Under the pieces are notes generated by a model. The model made no database searches. It was not told the DNA's origin and was given only the letters and a program-made list of their open reading frames with translations. Below, one piece after another: positions 31,164 through 41,204 of a DNA stretch of 64,000 nucleotides. Source of the stretch: Oidiodendron maius Zn (taxonomy: Eukaryota; Ascomycota; Leotiomycetes; Myxotrichaceae); NCBI GenBank assembly GCA_000827325.1, contig KN832870.1:5518001-5582000 (forward strand). Reading direction: 5' to 3'. The stretch's first letter is position 1; each line of letters opens with the position of its first letter. Made by a program: the position numbers and the translations under genes.

Positions 31164-34100
31164 CTAGAAGAACGCCGTCCGGTCGCGTACATCCAGCAAG
31201 TTCAGGCCTACTTGGCCCGTTTCTAGTAGCAACCGGACTACGGCTTCATGTCCTCTTATCGCTGCCCAAGAGAGCGGCCTCCGGCCGAAGCTGGTGTACG
31301 TCGAATCTTTCGAATCCACGTCAACTTGGCCCGTTTCTAGTAGCAACCGCACAACGGCTTCGTGCCCTCCCTCTGCGGCCCATGAGAGCGGTGTCCGGCC
31401 GTTCTTTGCCTTTGAGTCCGTGTCCACCTTCCCGGTACCTAGCAGCAGCCGCACAACGGCTTCGTGCCCTCCCTCTGCGGCCCACGAGAGCGGTGTCCGG
31501 CCGTTCTTCGCCTGTGAGTCCGCGTCCACGTTTCCCGTACCTAGCAGCAGCCGCACAATGGCTTCGTGCCCTCCCTTTGCGGCCCAGGAAAGCGGCGTCC
31601 GGCGATCCTTCGACGTTGAGTCCGCGTCCACCTGGCCCGTATCTAGCAGCAATCGAAACACGACCTCGTGGCCTCCCGCCGCCGCCCGCGAGAGCGGCGT
31701 CCCGCCGTGGCTGTCATTCGTCTGATCTATCAAGTCCACGTCCACCTGGCCTGTCTCTAACAGCAGCCGCACCACGGCCTCATTCCCTCCTTCCGCGGCC
31801 CTCGACAGCGGTGTCTGGTCTTTTCGGGAACTAATATCACCTGCGCATTCTGAAAGGGGTTTCATCAATTCTTGATGATTTCCGACTGTAGAAGAGGAAG
31901 AAACAGTGAGAGGACTATCACTGTTATACAAGGTGCCGACTTGTGATAAAAGTGCTCGTATATCATTTTCATTTATATGAGCTAGAGCCACATTTAGGGG
32001 AAAGCCATAGCGTTCCCCCCTTATATCCATATGCTGAACTCGCTTAAGTTCAATCCGGATAAGGTTCGGCAAGTCCTTCTCTGCAAGAATGTATAACAAG
32101 CTGCAATCGGTTGTATGCTGTCGTGTCTGATGTTTCTTAAAAATGTTGTCTAAGTTGATCCAATTGATAAGATTGAAATTTTCCACGAACCAAACTTGCG
32201 AGATTCCGTACCCACTTGCAGTATCGGCATGATGAAGCACGTTACCCACTGCATACTCTAAGAAAGGAAGTTTAGCAGATACTAATTGGCGGAGACTCGC
32301 TGCCTCTACAGATTTTGCAACTGGTTGCGGTGTGTCAGACGGTATATATTTGGAGGTATCAATTCTCATGTAGCTTTGACAACACTCCTTTAGCCGTTCA
32401 TGGCTAGAGCCCGGAAAATTGCTGTCAAGGTGAGAGCGAAGCCTGTTAAGACCATTTCCTCTTAGAAGAAAGTCCCGCACCGATTTATAAATAAATTGAA
32501 CCGTTTGATGTTTGGATTTTGTCGTTTCTGCAAGTCCTTTCAAGGAATTTAAGATAAATCTTTCCATGTCCTGCTCAGTAATCTCTTCAGTGTTCCATAG
32601 AGACAATCCCTCAACCGCTACTCCAGCTAAAATAGCAAAATAAAGCTCCTCATACTTTATAGGGCGTTCCGTATACAATATCCACTGAAGACAAAGAATC
32701 AGCTCCTCTATATTCTGGCTATCTCTGGTCAAAATATCTTGGAATAGTTCATCTAATCCGTTCGGGATCTCATCGAGCCGCCGTCGAAGTGCATATATAC
32801 GACCACGATCAAACTCTTTGTTAAGCATTTGAACAACAAGAACGACCCAGAGAAAAATTCCAGAGGACCTCTCAAGTATCTCTTCCTTGATTTGTCCGAT
32901 AAGTTTGCTACGCCCAGCTTTTAGATCACTATGCAAGTAATTGACAATATCCTGGGTATGACCTTCCTGGCCTTCTAGGATAAGGTGGATACCTTTCTTA
33001 ATCGTGATATGCGGATAGTGGCGACTTGAGAAGCAGACATGGAATTGAATTTGGGCAGACATCGCAAATTGGCCGAGACGTTCAAAAGAAGCCACTATTT
33101 CCCGAACTTGATCTTTATCGCATTCATCTAAAGCGTCGATGAAGCAAAGAAGGTGACGTTGTCCAAGGTTCCTAATTGCGAGGGCAAAAATGTTCTTGAA
33201 CACTTCGATATCCCACCGATCAACGTCAGTAGATGTGCTGAGCGGGAGTGAATCAAAAAGGGTTTGAAGCTCAGGAAGCTTTTCCAGAAGTTGAAATAAC
33301 AAAGATCGGTACATCCCTGAAGCCGATTTCTCCAGGTGATTGCCTCTCGCGTTGAAGAAGAACAAGATAATGATAGTTTCTTTCATGATATTCTTAGTAT
33401 TTGCAAATGCAAACTTCATTAGTGTAGATTTTCCAGTCCCGGGTTTTCCTCTGATCTATAAAAAGCCGTAATGATTGCAAATCTCATTAACGTTAAGCCA
33501 GTCTCGGTACTCGGGCTTATTGAGTAACCATTTGTATGTCTTGGTATAGGCGGTCTTGATAGTCATATAACGAGTGTCAATTTGATCAAACCTCAAGCAG
33601 TCCAGAATGCGTTATTACTGATCTGCATCAATGACTCTCTTTTTATCTCGCGGGGTTAATGTTGCGATTCCTTCAAGCACCCAGTCAATGGCCCTAGCCA
33701 CTTTCCTATATTCAACGTCGTCTAGTTCACTAAATCTATACATTTCTATATGATTTCTAGCAATATGTTGAGTGACTTCGATAGTTGGATCGTTTAAACA
33801 AGAAGCAGTATCTTCAACAACCTAAATAATTAGTATTACAACTGATCAAACCCGAGACTCTTACCTTCTTGTCACCAAGTGCTTTGACTCTATATTGCTC
33901 TTGAAAAGAAAATATAGTCCAGTTCCTTTGACGAGCCATTGGACCGAATTCGTTATGTAGCTCCTTAAGCCGCTCCGCAGTTGGTAATAAGGTATTGACA
34001 ATCTGTTCATTGACCTTGAAACCTATAGCTCTAATGGTTTGCTCTATAACATGCAGGATCAATCCTTGTGGGTCTGCACCACCATGCGGGGTCCCGAAAA

Positions 34101-34729
34101 AAATTATCCCAGAGGTAAAATTGTAAATGCTGCGAAGATGGCCCTGGTAGGCTTCGCAGCCGCGGGATCGCCTAAGCGCTTCTTTTACAATGATGCCTCC
34201 GAGGCTGTGGGCAACAAATAGCAACGGCCTCGAAGTCTCGACACGGCGTTCTGCCTCCAAGGTGACAAGGAAATCCCAGGCGATGTCATAGACTGTGCTC
34301 TTGTCGATGGCAGAACCGGCCCAATGACGTATATGCGTGTCATATCCATACGTTGGGACGCGAGCATTTGGGACAGTGACTGGGACGAGATCTCGTGGCC
34401 AATAAATGGGTTTGCCGACTCCATTTCGCCCTTGGAAGGGCGGTGCGGATGGGAGGAGCTTTCGAAACTTTGATGGGCGCTCACCGTCGTCGTCATCATC
34501 TTCATTCTGGTCTCGGTTGACTCCTCGCCTTTGACTCCATGTTCGATGAGGATGACCGGTGAAACCATGAATGAATACAATGCTGCTTCGGATTTAATCT
34601 AAAGTAGAGCTTACGTGATAGAGGAGGAACTCACTCTAAGATAGGTATGTCAGGATTGGCAAGCACCGAAAGACCCGCAGCATATGGTTCCTGGCGCGTC
34701 TGCGGAGGCAGTGACTTCTCGCGCTCCAT
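31164..34729 (-). pseudogene. NLR-like protein: serine-esterase/lipase domain - NACHT - ankyrin repeats, with internal stops
   Basis: Fungal NLR-type (allorecognition/immunity) architecture. ATG 34727-34729. Introns 34583-34634 and 33822-33864 keep the frame. N-domain: IVFIHGFTGHPHRTW, then VAHSLGGIIVKEAL (nucleophile elbow) and FFGTPHGGAD, a SERAC1/DUF676-like esterase. The NACHT NTPase part includes RGKPGTGKST (Walker A, about 33425-33455), FFFNARG and CFIDALDECD (Walker B). An array of at least six ankyrin units (GRTPLSWAAEGGHEAVVRLL type, 31800-31170) follows. Two adjacent TAA codons (33612-33617) fall between esterase and NACHT, and a TAG (33456-33458) stands where relatives have Trp in GFLWI. 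No GT-AG intron can remove them without deleting conserved sequence. The esterase part alone or the NACHT-ankyrin part from 33419 could still be translated separately. Most likely a pseudogene. Confidence 0.85.
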
Positions 34730-35355
34730 CACATATGGGTCGAATCAGTAACAGCATTTGAATATCCTTTACCGGGAAAAAGTATTTTAGTGACGATACC
34801 GCAGAAAGTATCGAAGGGTGTGTGTTGCATAACAGATGGTTAAGGTTTGTCTGAAGTTCGAGCCCCGTTGCTGCCTTGGACTGTGGCTTGAGATGGGCTG
34901 TGCTACGGCCAGCAAAGAAGTCTTTGTACTTGCAGAGAAAAAGGTCAAGAATGACGATAGGGGCAAATTTGAAATCTAATGTCAAAATTTGACGCTGTCT
35001 CGCGGTGGAAGAAGATAGTCGACATCCAGGCTTTTGCTGTGGCGGCTTAACAACAACAAGTATTATTTTTTATACGAGGATTCTAAACTAAAGAGAGATG
35101 GCCATTTAGAATACAGAGAGTTGAGCTGATATAAACCCAGTGTGTTACATGATATCGCTCTAGCACCTCGTTTCCAGGCGATCACTGGCGATGGCACAGG
35201 CCAAATGACCTGCGTTCTCTTTTCTTTCCTCCTTTGTGTACTATAGTCAAGCCAAGGAGCCAGCTCGTGGTATTGTCAGCCGATTATCGAGGACCGGAGA
35301 AGTTCGATTGGCCAAACTACGTGAATGAGGTGAGGCTGGCGAGCAGGGTGTTGGC
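34730..35355. other. Intergenic region upstream of the NLR-like gene
   Basis: About 630 bp. A minus-strand frame at 34650-34985 overlaps the NLR start in another frame and shows no domain. Nothing else supported. Confidence 0.4.
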
Positions 35356-36024
35356 TCACCTATCGCACGACTCAGCTGGATGAAGGTGACGAGTCTTGAA
35401 GCGCCAGAAGAGGAAATTGTGCAAGTTTACTTGAATCGTTTGCAATATTTCAGCTGCCCTGATCGCCATTGTCGGGTCACCGAGCAGATCTCTGGGGTTG
35501 AGTAGTGGTCTCCTGCCTGCCCATATTTCATGTCGCTCTGCTACCCACTTCCTACACTTTAGGAGGATGTGTTCTATTGTCTGGTCTCCATGTCCGCATA
35601 TGCACTGGCTAGTGTCCGCGCGGTTAATACTGTGGAGGTAGGCTCTCAGACCGATCTTACCAGTCCTAATCTGCGTAATGACGGAGCTAATTGCACGTGA
35701 CAAGTTTTCGTGCATTTTCAGTGTTTTCTTCAGGTGCCATGTCACCTGATATGATATACCCCGTTGCGAGTGAGACTCCAAGGGTGACCCCGGAGATATG
35801 CTCCCTTTGAGAATGTGGCCGGCAGTCTGAGACCGGTTTGTTCCCATATCTCCAGCTTGCAAATGACCTAATACGCGGGCACGCACGGAATTCGTACGTG
35901 AATTCAAAGATGCAATGGTACATTTGAATTCCGTATGATCTGTATGCAAGTAGTTTACGGGTACACTTTCCCTACTCCACATGAATTGATTAATACTCTC
36001 CCGCGTTTCCACTCCAAGGGCCAA
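35356..36024 (-). mobile_element. 3' fragment of a non-LTR retrotransposon (LINE, Tad-like) ORF2
   Basis: One open frame of about 222 codons carries the C-terminal region of LINE reverse-transcriptase polyproteins: a [14 protein letters not shown] stretch and the [18 protein letters not shown] motif. A Cys-His finger follows ([17 protein letters not shown]), then a [14 protein letters not shown] tail. The reverse transcriptase domain itself is missing, as expected for a 5'-truncated copy. No poly-A tail or target duplication was clearly recognised. Confidence 0.75.
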
Positions 36025-36541
36025 AGCAAATCAGGAATTAGAGTAATTAAAGTGCCGCTTCAAATCGTCCCATTGGCATGAGAGCAAGCCTTTTCATACT
36101 ATCGTTTCTACACACGACTTAAAATTGTGGATTTTGCGGTAAAATTAGCTGGATCGCTCACTGATCAACTACGTTATGGCACAACATAAGAATCTGTAAG
36201 GCGGCAATTGATCTTAAGCTATATAAAGTTTTGTTGCGGTATCCGGAAGCTAGTCCAGTTTCAGTGCTGAGTAACTACCTCCAATGCTGATACTGAAGCC
36301 CTAAATACTAATATTATAGACTGTGTGACGGAGTACATGTTATGTATGCTAAAACCCCTTTATTTGAGTTATCTGAGGCTGTATTTGGAATTCTAGCCTA
36401 GTTACGAAGTATAAAGGTGGTGGTTGAACCCCACCCTGTGAGAAGGATACCGTATAATCTGGCATAGCAAAGGGGATTTACTATGTAGATAGTCTGTGCA
36501 CCATACAAATTTTGTTAGGGCCGGGACACAGACCCTTCGCT

Positions 36542-36599
36542 AGGGGGGGGGGGTCTTATATGCCGGGGGGTCTTATAGCGAAGGGGGTCTTATATGCCA
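36542..36599 (+). repeat. G-rich tandem repeat, GGGGGTCTTATA unit
   Basis: Three imperfect copies of a G-run followed by TCTTATA (two ending in TGCC, one in GCG), with G-runs of about 12, 6 and 5. Could form G-rich secondary structure. Function unknown. Confidence 0.7.
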
Positions 36600-37124
36600 G
36601 TTTATACGGTACCTGAGCGCCCGATTGGCCATCGCCTTAGTACCGTTACTTAAACGGCCCGGTCAAACTGTCACGGCCTGTATGCTATTGGAACCACGGG
36701 TGGGTTAAGGCAGGAAGGACCCCATGACCCTTTCGGCCACCTAGATGGGATTTGGTTCTCAACAAGTCCTCTCTTAACAAAGCCGCCACTTAATTTTTGA
36801 AAGAGAGAACATGGGGGTAAGAAGTCAACAGGAACGTATGTAAAGTTAGATAGCCACGAAAGCATCATCATGCCTTTTATTAAGAATTTTATTCTTCCAT
36901 TAAGGTCATTCACTCCATTATAGTATTTCACTGCATCGTGTTTGGCCGAAATCTAAAGGTAACGTTGTACGGGGCCGAATACTTGCAGATATATATGATT
37001 TCGTCCACAGTCCCTTGGTCCGAGAACTTGCATATATATGAGCACAGCATACTCTACTTACATAATATATACTACCCTACATAGTCCTTGACTATGAAGA
37101 TGCCTTGTAGGAAGAACCTTCTAT

Positions 37125-37220
37125 TTGCTGAGAATGCGGGGTATAACAGTACTCTATTGCTGAGAATGCGGGGTATAACAGTACTCTATTGCTAAGACTG
37201 CGAGGTATAAGAGTACTCTC
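37125..37220 (+). repeat. Three tandem copies of a 32-bp unit
   Basis: Units 37125-37156 and 37157-37188 are identical; 37189-37220 differs at a few positions. A partial fourth begins at 37221 (TTGCTAAGG). The repeat begins with TTGCTGAGAATGCGGGGTAT. It lies about 130 bp before a small secreted-protein gene, so it may sit in that promoter. Confidence 0.9.
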
Positions 37221-37346
37221 TTGCTAAGGCTAAGAAGTGGAGATCAACGATTCTTGGTTTGACATATTACACTTTACACTCGCCCCTGAATATCAGAAGA
37301 AACTGCGACATATTTCTATCAATACGGTATTCAAAGAAGCTTTAAG

Positions 37347-37847
37347 ATGAAGCTCAACATACTTATGCTCCCCTTCCTTACCAGCTTCACAGTCGCCTAC
37401 ATAGGCGAGCTCTGCAGTGATGGTCCTGTAAGGCTTCTTGCTTTTTATGTTTACCCATCGATCCCCGATAAATAAATGGGGAGCCATTCTAATTCTATAC
37501 TGAAATAGGACGAATATGGAACCTGCGAGGATATAACATGGTGTAATAATAATGGGGGCAATCCTATCGCAGGGCATTGTCTAAGCGATCCGAATAATGT
37601 TGAGTGTTGCTTTGGACCAAGTTGTGCAGATAACACAGGGTTCTGCTGGTATACTGGGGACAGCTTTTGCGCGTCACTCAATGGACATTATATTAAGTGA
37701 GTTTTCTTTACTACATGAATTCTCATATATTAAGCATTCTTTGCATTATTTACGCCTTTAGATTTGATATCGCTAATCCTTTAACTTAGCAATGCATGCC
37801 CCGGGCCGAGCGACTACAAATGCTGTGTCAACCCTTCGATTCACTAA
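37347..37847 (+). CDS. Small secreted cysteine-rich protein, 108 residues, 12 cysteines (effector-like)
   Basis: Three-exon gene: exons 37347-37427, 37509-37696 and 37790-37847. Introns have GTAAGG...ATAG and GTGAGT...TTAG borders, and the second has a GCTAAT branch site. Exons total 327 nt, fully in frame, ending in TAA. The N-terminus is a signal peptide (KLNILMLPFLTSFTVAYIG). The mature part has 12 Cys, including two CC pairs and the motif CPGPSDYKCC near the end. The first half is organised as GTCEDITWC ... GHCLSDPNNVECC. The pattern GxC..PGP.DxxCC is one I associate with small fungal secreted proteins and with N-terminal Cys modules of fungal secreted cell-wall hydrolases; here it stands alone. 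No function is assigned. Each exon is below about 65 codons, which makes the gene easy to miss. Confidence 0.72.
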
Positions 37848-39329
37848 ATTCTACCGTAGGAAGATCAGCTATGGATGAACGTTGATATTGTGACACGTGT
37901 GACTTTCTCTACTTGGTGGTCAGCCGAGATAACTTGATCAGGTGTAAGTGTGTTAGTAGGAATACTATAGCCATCACTTAGGCCCTCTAGTGAGCTTTAC
38001 ATCGTGGGAGTCCTATATCAGGACTAGCACTCGTGTTTCTACAAATTATATACAGTATCCCTCTTAAGGCCTATTTAAGATCTTCATTAACGAGTTTTGA
38101 TATATGAAAAGCTTAAGGAAGTATAATTAGGGTTGGGAGTCATCTACAGTTCCGGAATTCACACCTGGATGCAGAGGCTGCTCAGAAGCATCATGGTGGA
38201 GAGAAAGCGGATTTGCCGGATATATGCGATATACTTTAGACAAGAGCCTGCGCTAGAATAACTCTAAACTTGCTGGTAGTGGTAGAGATCCCAGCCATAC
38301 TTGCCGACAAGGACATCCGTGCCCTACAGTCCATCCATAAGTTGGGAGACAGTTAGAGCTTCGGGAGAGCTAACTAGATTAGTCAGCAGTGCATCGTTCA
38401 GAGGGAAAGTGAAAGGCTACTCAGCTTTGGACTTGGGGAAGGAGTTGAGTAGCGCACCTACAGAGCTAGTTATCAGACTGGAGAAGGTGGGAAGAATGAG
38501 GTAGCGACGAGGCGGTGAGACAAGCAATGTCTTCACTCTCTTCGCTCATAGGTGCTCCAACCTTTTGTGGATCTAGCTTACTCTTAGTCCTACAAGATAG
38601 TCGTTAATACCCAGCCTCACTTTTGCTTTCGGGGTCGGCTCCGCCGCCTCGTATCCACAGTGTCAAAGTTGCTGCGGGCACTTGAAGGGTTGCTAATATG
38701 CAGCACTTTCCAGGATCTATGGTAACGGCTGTACAGACCAGCCAAAATTGCCACATTCTCAGAATTGTTCAGAGCCTTGGGACTTGGCAAAAAGATTGAT
38801 AATCATTGAACGCAAAGCGCCCCATAACTACATCCAACTGACTTATAACTAAAGCCCCTATTTAAGCAGTACATCACACAGTATATGAATCCATACAAGG
38901 CCTGCTTTTGATAAATTACAACAATCCCACCTGACAACAGCAGAATTGAATACGTCTCTAAAAGAAACTGACTGAAAAACATCAAGGCTGTCGAGAAAGC
39001 TGAGAATTATTTACTTGTTATAACCGTACTTCATAATTCTTGCGACATATTAGAGATATGTGCACTGCATCTTAGGTCCATCATTGGCCGTGTTGCAGAA
39101 TTTGCAAATCTTTTCGGCTGTGAGTCTGTCCAGGCGATAAACTGAGCGCGTGGTAAAATAACTCGAGTGCATAGGTAGTCCACAGTAGGAAGGCGCAAAT
39201 ATAATCATGAGTACGACAGTGGCGAGAGCAGAGACTCCTGGGATGGAGTCCAATGACTTTCAACGCCCAAGTCACTCCGCCGGAATCAAGCTGCCCTATT
39301 CACCTGGCACGCTCAATTTGCACCTTCTC
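37848..39329. other. Gene-poor region
   Basis: About 1.5 kb between the small secreted-protein gene and a remnant on the minus strand. Short open frames (38301-38504 plus; 39050-39275 minus) have no recognisable domain or splice context. Sequence composition is fairly even. Confidence 0.4.
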
Positions 39330-40152
39330 TTAATTGAAATTCGAGAGTGCCAGGAACAGACTGTCCGGATCCATGGTAAAATCGGCATCGAGCAATAGAT
39401 CGTCCGATGACTCCTCCGGCGCCAGTGAATTTTGATACTCCACGACCGCATTGCCTTGCCCACTCCAATTTTCACCCATATTTGGAGACGTGCCGAACAT
39501 CAACGAGCCGCTATTGCCGCCCCCAGCCATCAGCAACACCCCTAGACATCTCATATCCTCTCCGGACGTCTGCGTATTGCTAGACCATACTGCCGGTCTT
39601 GCATGTGGCTCTCTGTTGTTGTTCGTGAATGACGGCCGATGCGGTTTCGACGGTCCGATCATCATAGCTGATTATCCGCTCACTGCTGCGGCCATCGTAG
39701 TTGCAGTTACAACCCCAGGCACCAAGGATGATGAGAAAGGCCTTGAGCCACTCCTCATGCTGCCGGCTTGGTTGCTTCCACCCCAGATACCGTTGCTGCC
39801 AAACGAGCTCCGGCGCCGCTTAGGCTAGATGAATATCTTCAACTTGTCCTCCATCGTGTGCAGATTCTCCTGCAGTGACCGGGGAAGGTCCCAGAATAAT
39901 GTGAAGTTATTGAAGTTTATACGCATGACTTCGAACTTAGACGCGATGTAGTGGTGGTTCATGCGTGGAGGAGCGAGCTCTTTCCAGGCTCGGTGGACCG
40001 CTGCACCATACCAGATTGTGCTTGGCGAGGAATATGTTCACATAGCGGACGTGCTCTTCAGCACTCTGCGAGACGATGTGAAGCAACTCGTTAGCGGCAT
40101 CGATGTACTGCTGGACTCCCTTGCGCGTGGGACCCATACTTGCGCAAACCAT
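39330..40152 (-). pseudogene. Broken gene of unknown family, regulator-like C-terminus
   Basis: Not identified. The first part, from 40152, reads QQYIDAANELLHIVSQSAEEH and YVNIFLAKHNLV. A 1-base shift near 40015 leads into YGAAVHRAWKELAPPRMNHH and FEVMRINFNNFTLFWDLPRS, which look like well-conserved protein sequence. A TAG after MEDKLKIFI and a TAA near 39670 interrupt the same frame, which continues with a basic/Ser-rich KRRRSSFGSNG segment. It closes with DDLLLDADFTMDPDSLF, an acidic activation-domain-like end at 39330. One frameshift plus two stops suggest a decayed gene, perhaps a fungal transcription factor, but that is a guess. Confidence 0.45.
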
Positions 40153-40318
40153 AGATGCTGAAGAAACGAGCCAAATACATTCTATATCGTGGCACCGGTA
40201 TGGAGGGTGTAAGCACTTTCATTATCTCGTGACATCTAATTTCCAGCTTCTTAATACTCAAACTTTGCGTCTTATCTCAATGCGGAAAGAAAATGTATTC
40301 ATCTCTCTCTGTTCATAG

Positions 40319-41204
40319 CTAGTTAGTGTGTCGCCTCACTTCGCCAGCCCCCGGACCCCGCTCCTTCTTCTTCTTCCTCATATACTGGTAGGTCAACCAC
40401 GCAATGAGAAGAGCCAAGGCCCCGATGATGGCCGAGACGACGGCGATAATGTCTGTCAGCGATAGGTCAGCGGGGGCAGTTCTAAGTCACGGTATCCGAC
40501 GCCACTTACCACCAGTTGAGAGGCTGTGCGAAGAGGAGTTTTGGCTGTCTGTGACTGGTGAGCTCGTAGGCGTGGATGTGGCTGCGAACGACGAGTACAG
40601 TGGGGTGTAGGGAGACGATGTCAACGATGGGAGGATTTGTCCCGTCGGGGTCGTCATTACCTCGATGATCCCCCCCACGCCAGTGGCGCATTGAAGGCCA
40701 GAGTCGGTTGTATCGGATTGAATAATATGGTATGTCATACATGTCGAGGAGATCGAACCACTAAAGCGGGATGTTACCTGTGGACAATATCAGAGGCAGC
40801 CAGATCCAACTTACCAGCCGGTCCAACGTATTGGTCCTTCGCTCAAGTCGCACGCCATCGATTCCCATTTCCCGTAATCATAGCACTCCTCAACGAACAA
40901 GCAAGATCCTGTTGAAGGGCAGCAGGCGATATACGGGCCCATTAAGTCGAGGTTGCATGTGTAACCAGGGCCACATGTGAGGGGACTATCTAGCACAACA
41001 ATTAGCACAGGTAGGAATTAGCTAGTTAAGAAGAACATTACCTTGGTCCCCGTTTATGAAGCCGCAGGTCCGGCCTGATGCACGCTTTTCCAGCGCTTCG
41101 TGGACTGAAGGGGCAGCCGTATTGACGGAGTCCAGGATTGCCGCCCCTGTCTTCCCCAGGTCGATTGCCGCCAAGAAGCACAGCGAGAAAAACAACATTG
41201 CCAA
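40319..41204 (-). CDS. Cysteine-rich cell-surface protein with signal peptide and single C-terminal membrane span
   Basis: Four exons (41204-41042, 40989-40815, 40760-40510, 40452-40319) sum to 723 nt, 240 residues, in frame; introns are 52, 54 and 57 bp. A signal peptide (MLFFSLCFLAAIDLG) is followed by an ectodomain with conserved Cys phrases: CGFINGD, LTCGPGYTCN, IACCPSTGSCLF, EECYDYG and SSTCMTYH. A Ser/Thr-rich, likely O-glycosylated stem (SSFAATSTPTSSPVTDS) precedes one membrane helix (DIIAVVSAIIGALALLIAWL). A short basic tail (MRKKKKERG) ends the protein. Many ascomycetes have such surface proteins with a Cys module, a Ser/Thr stem and one span; their roles in wall sensing or adhesion are mostly unproven. 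No sign of damage, despite lying inside a region of broken genes. Confidence 0.8.

Larger units (their letters stand above)
36025..37346. other. Gene-poor region with short repeats
   Basis: No gene recognised. It includes two repeat tracts listed separately and AT-rich stretches around 36890-37090. Confidence 0.4.

Noticed and set aside
31115-31834. Plus-strand open frames of up to 239 codons across the ankyrin region
   Set aside because: They are antisense shadows of the GC-rich ankyrin repeats; their repetitive Arg/Pro/Ser composition simply mirrors the repeat unit.
33456-33617. Introns that would remove the stops in the NLR-like gene
   Set aside because: Any GT-AG pair spanning the stops would also delete the conserved RFDQIDTRYMTIK segment or Walker A region, so stops are more likely real.
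36415-36445. T-arm-like hairpin GGTGG...CCACC
   Set aside because: The loop does not match the T-loop consensus and no cloverleaf partner regions are present upstream.
39999-40020. An 11-bp GT...AG segment as a micro-intron in the unknown broken gene
   Set aside because: Far below the minimum intron size; a 1-base shift explains the frame change equally well, and other stops are present in any case.
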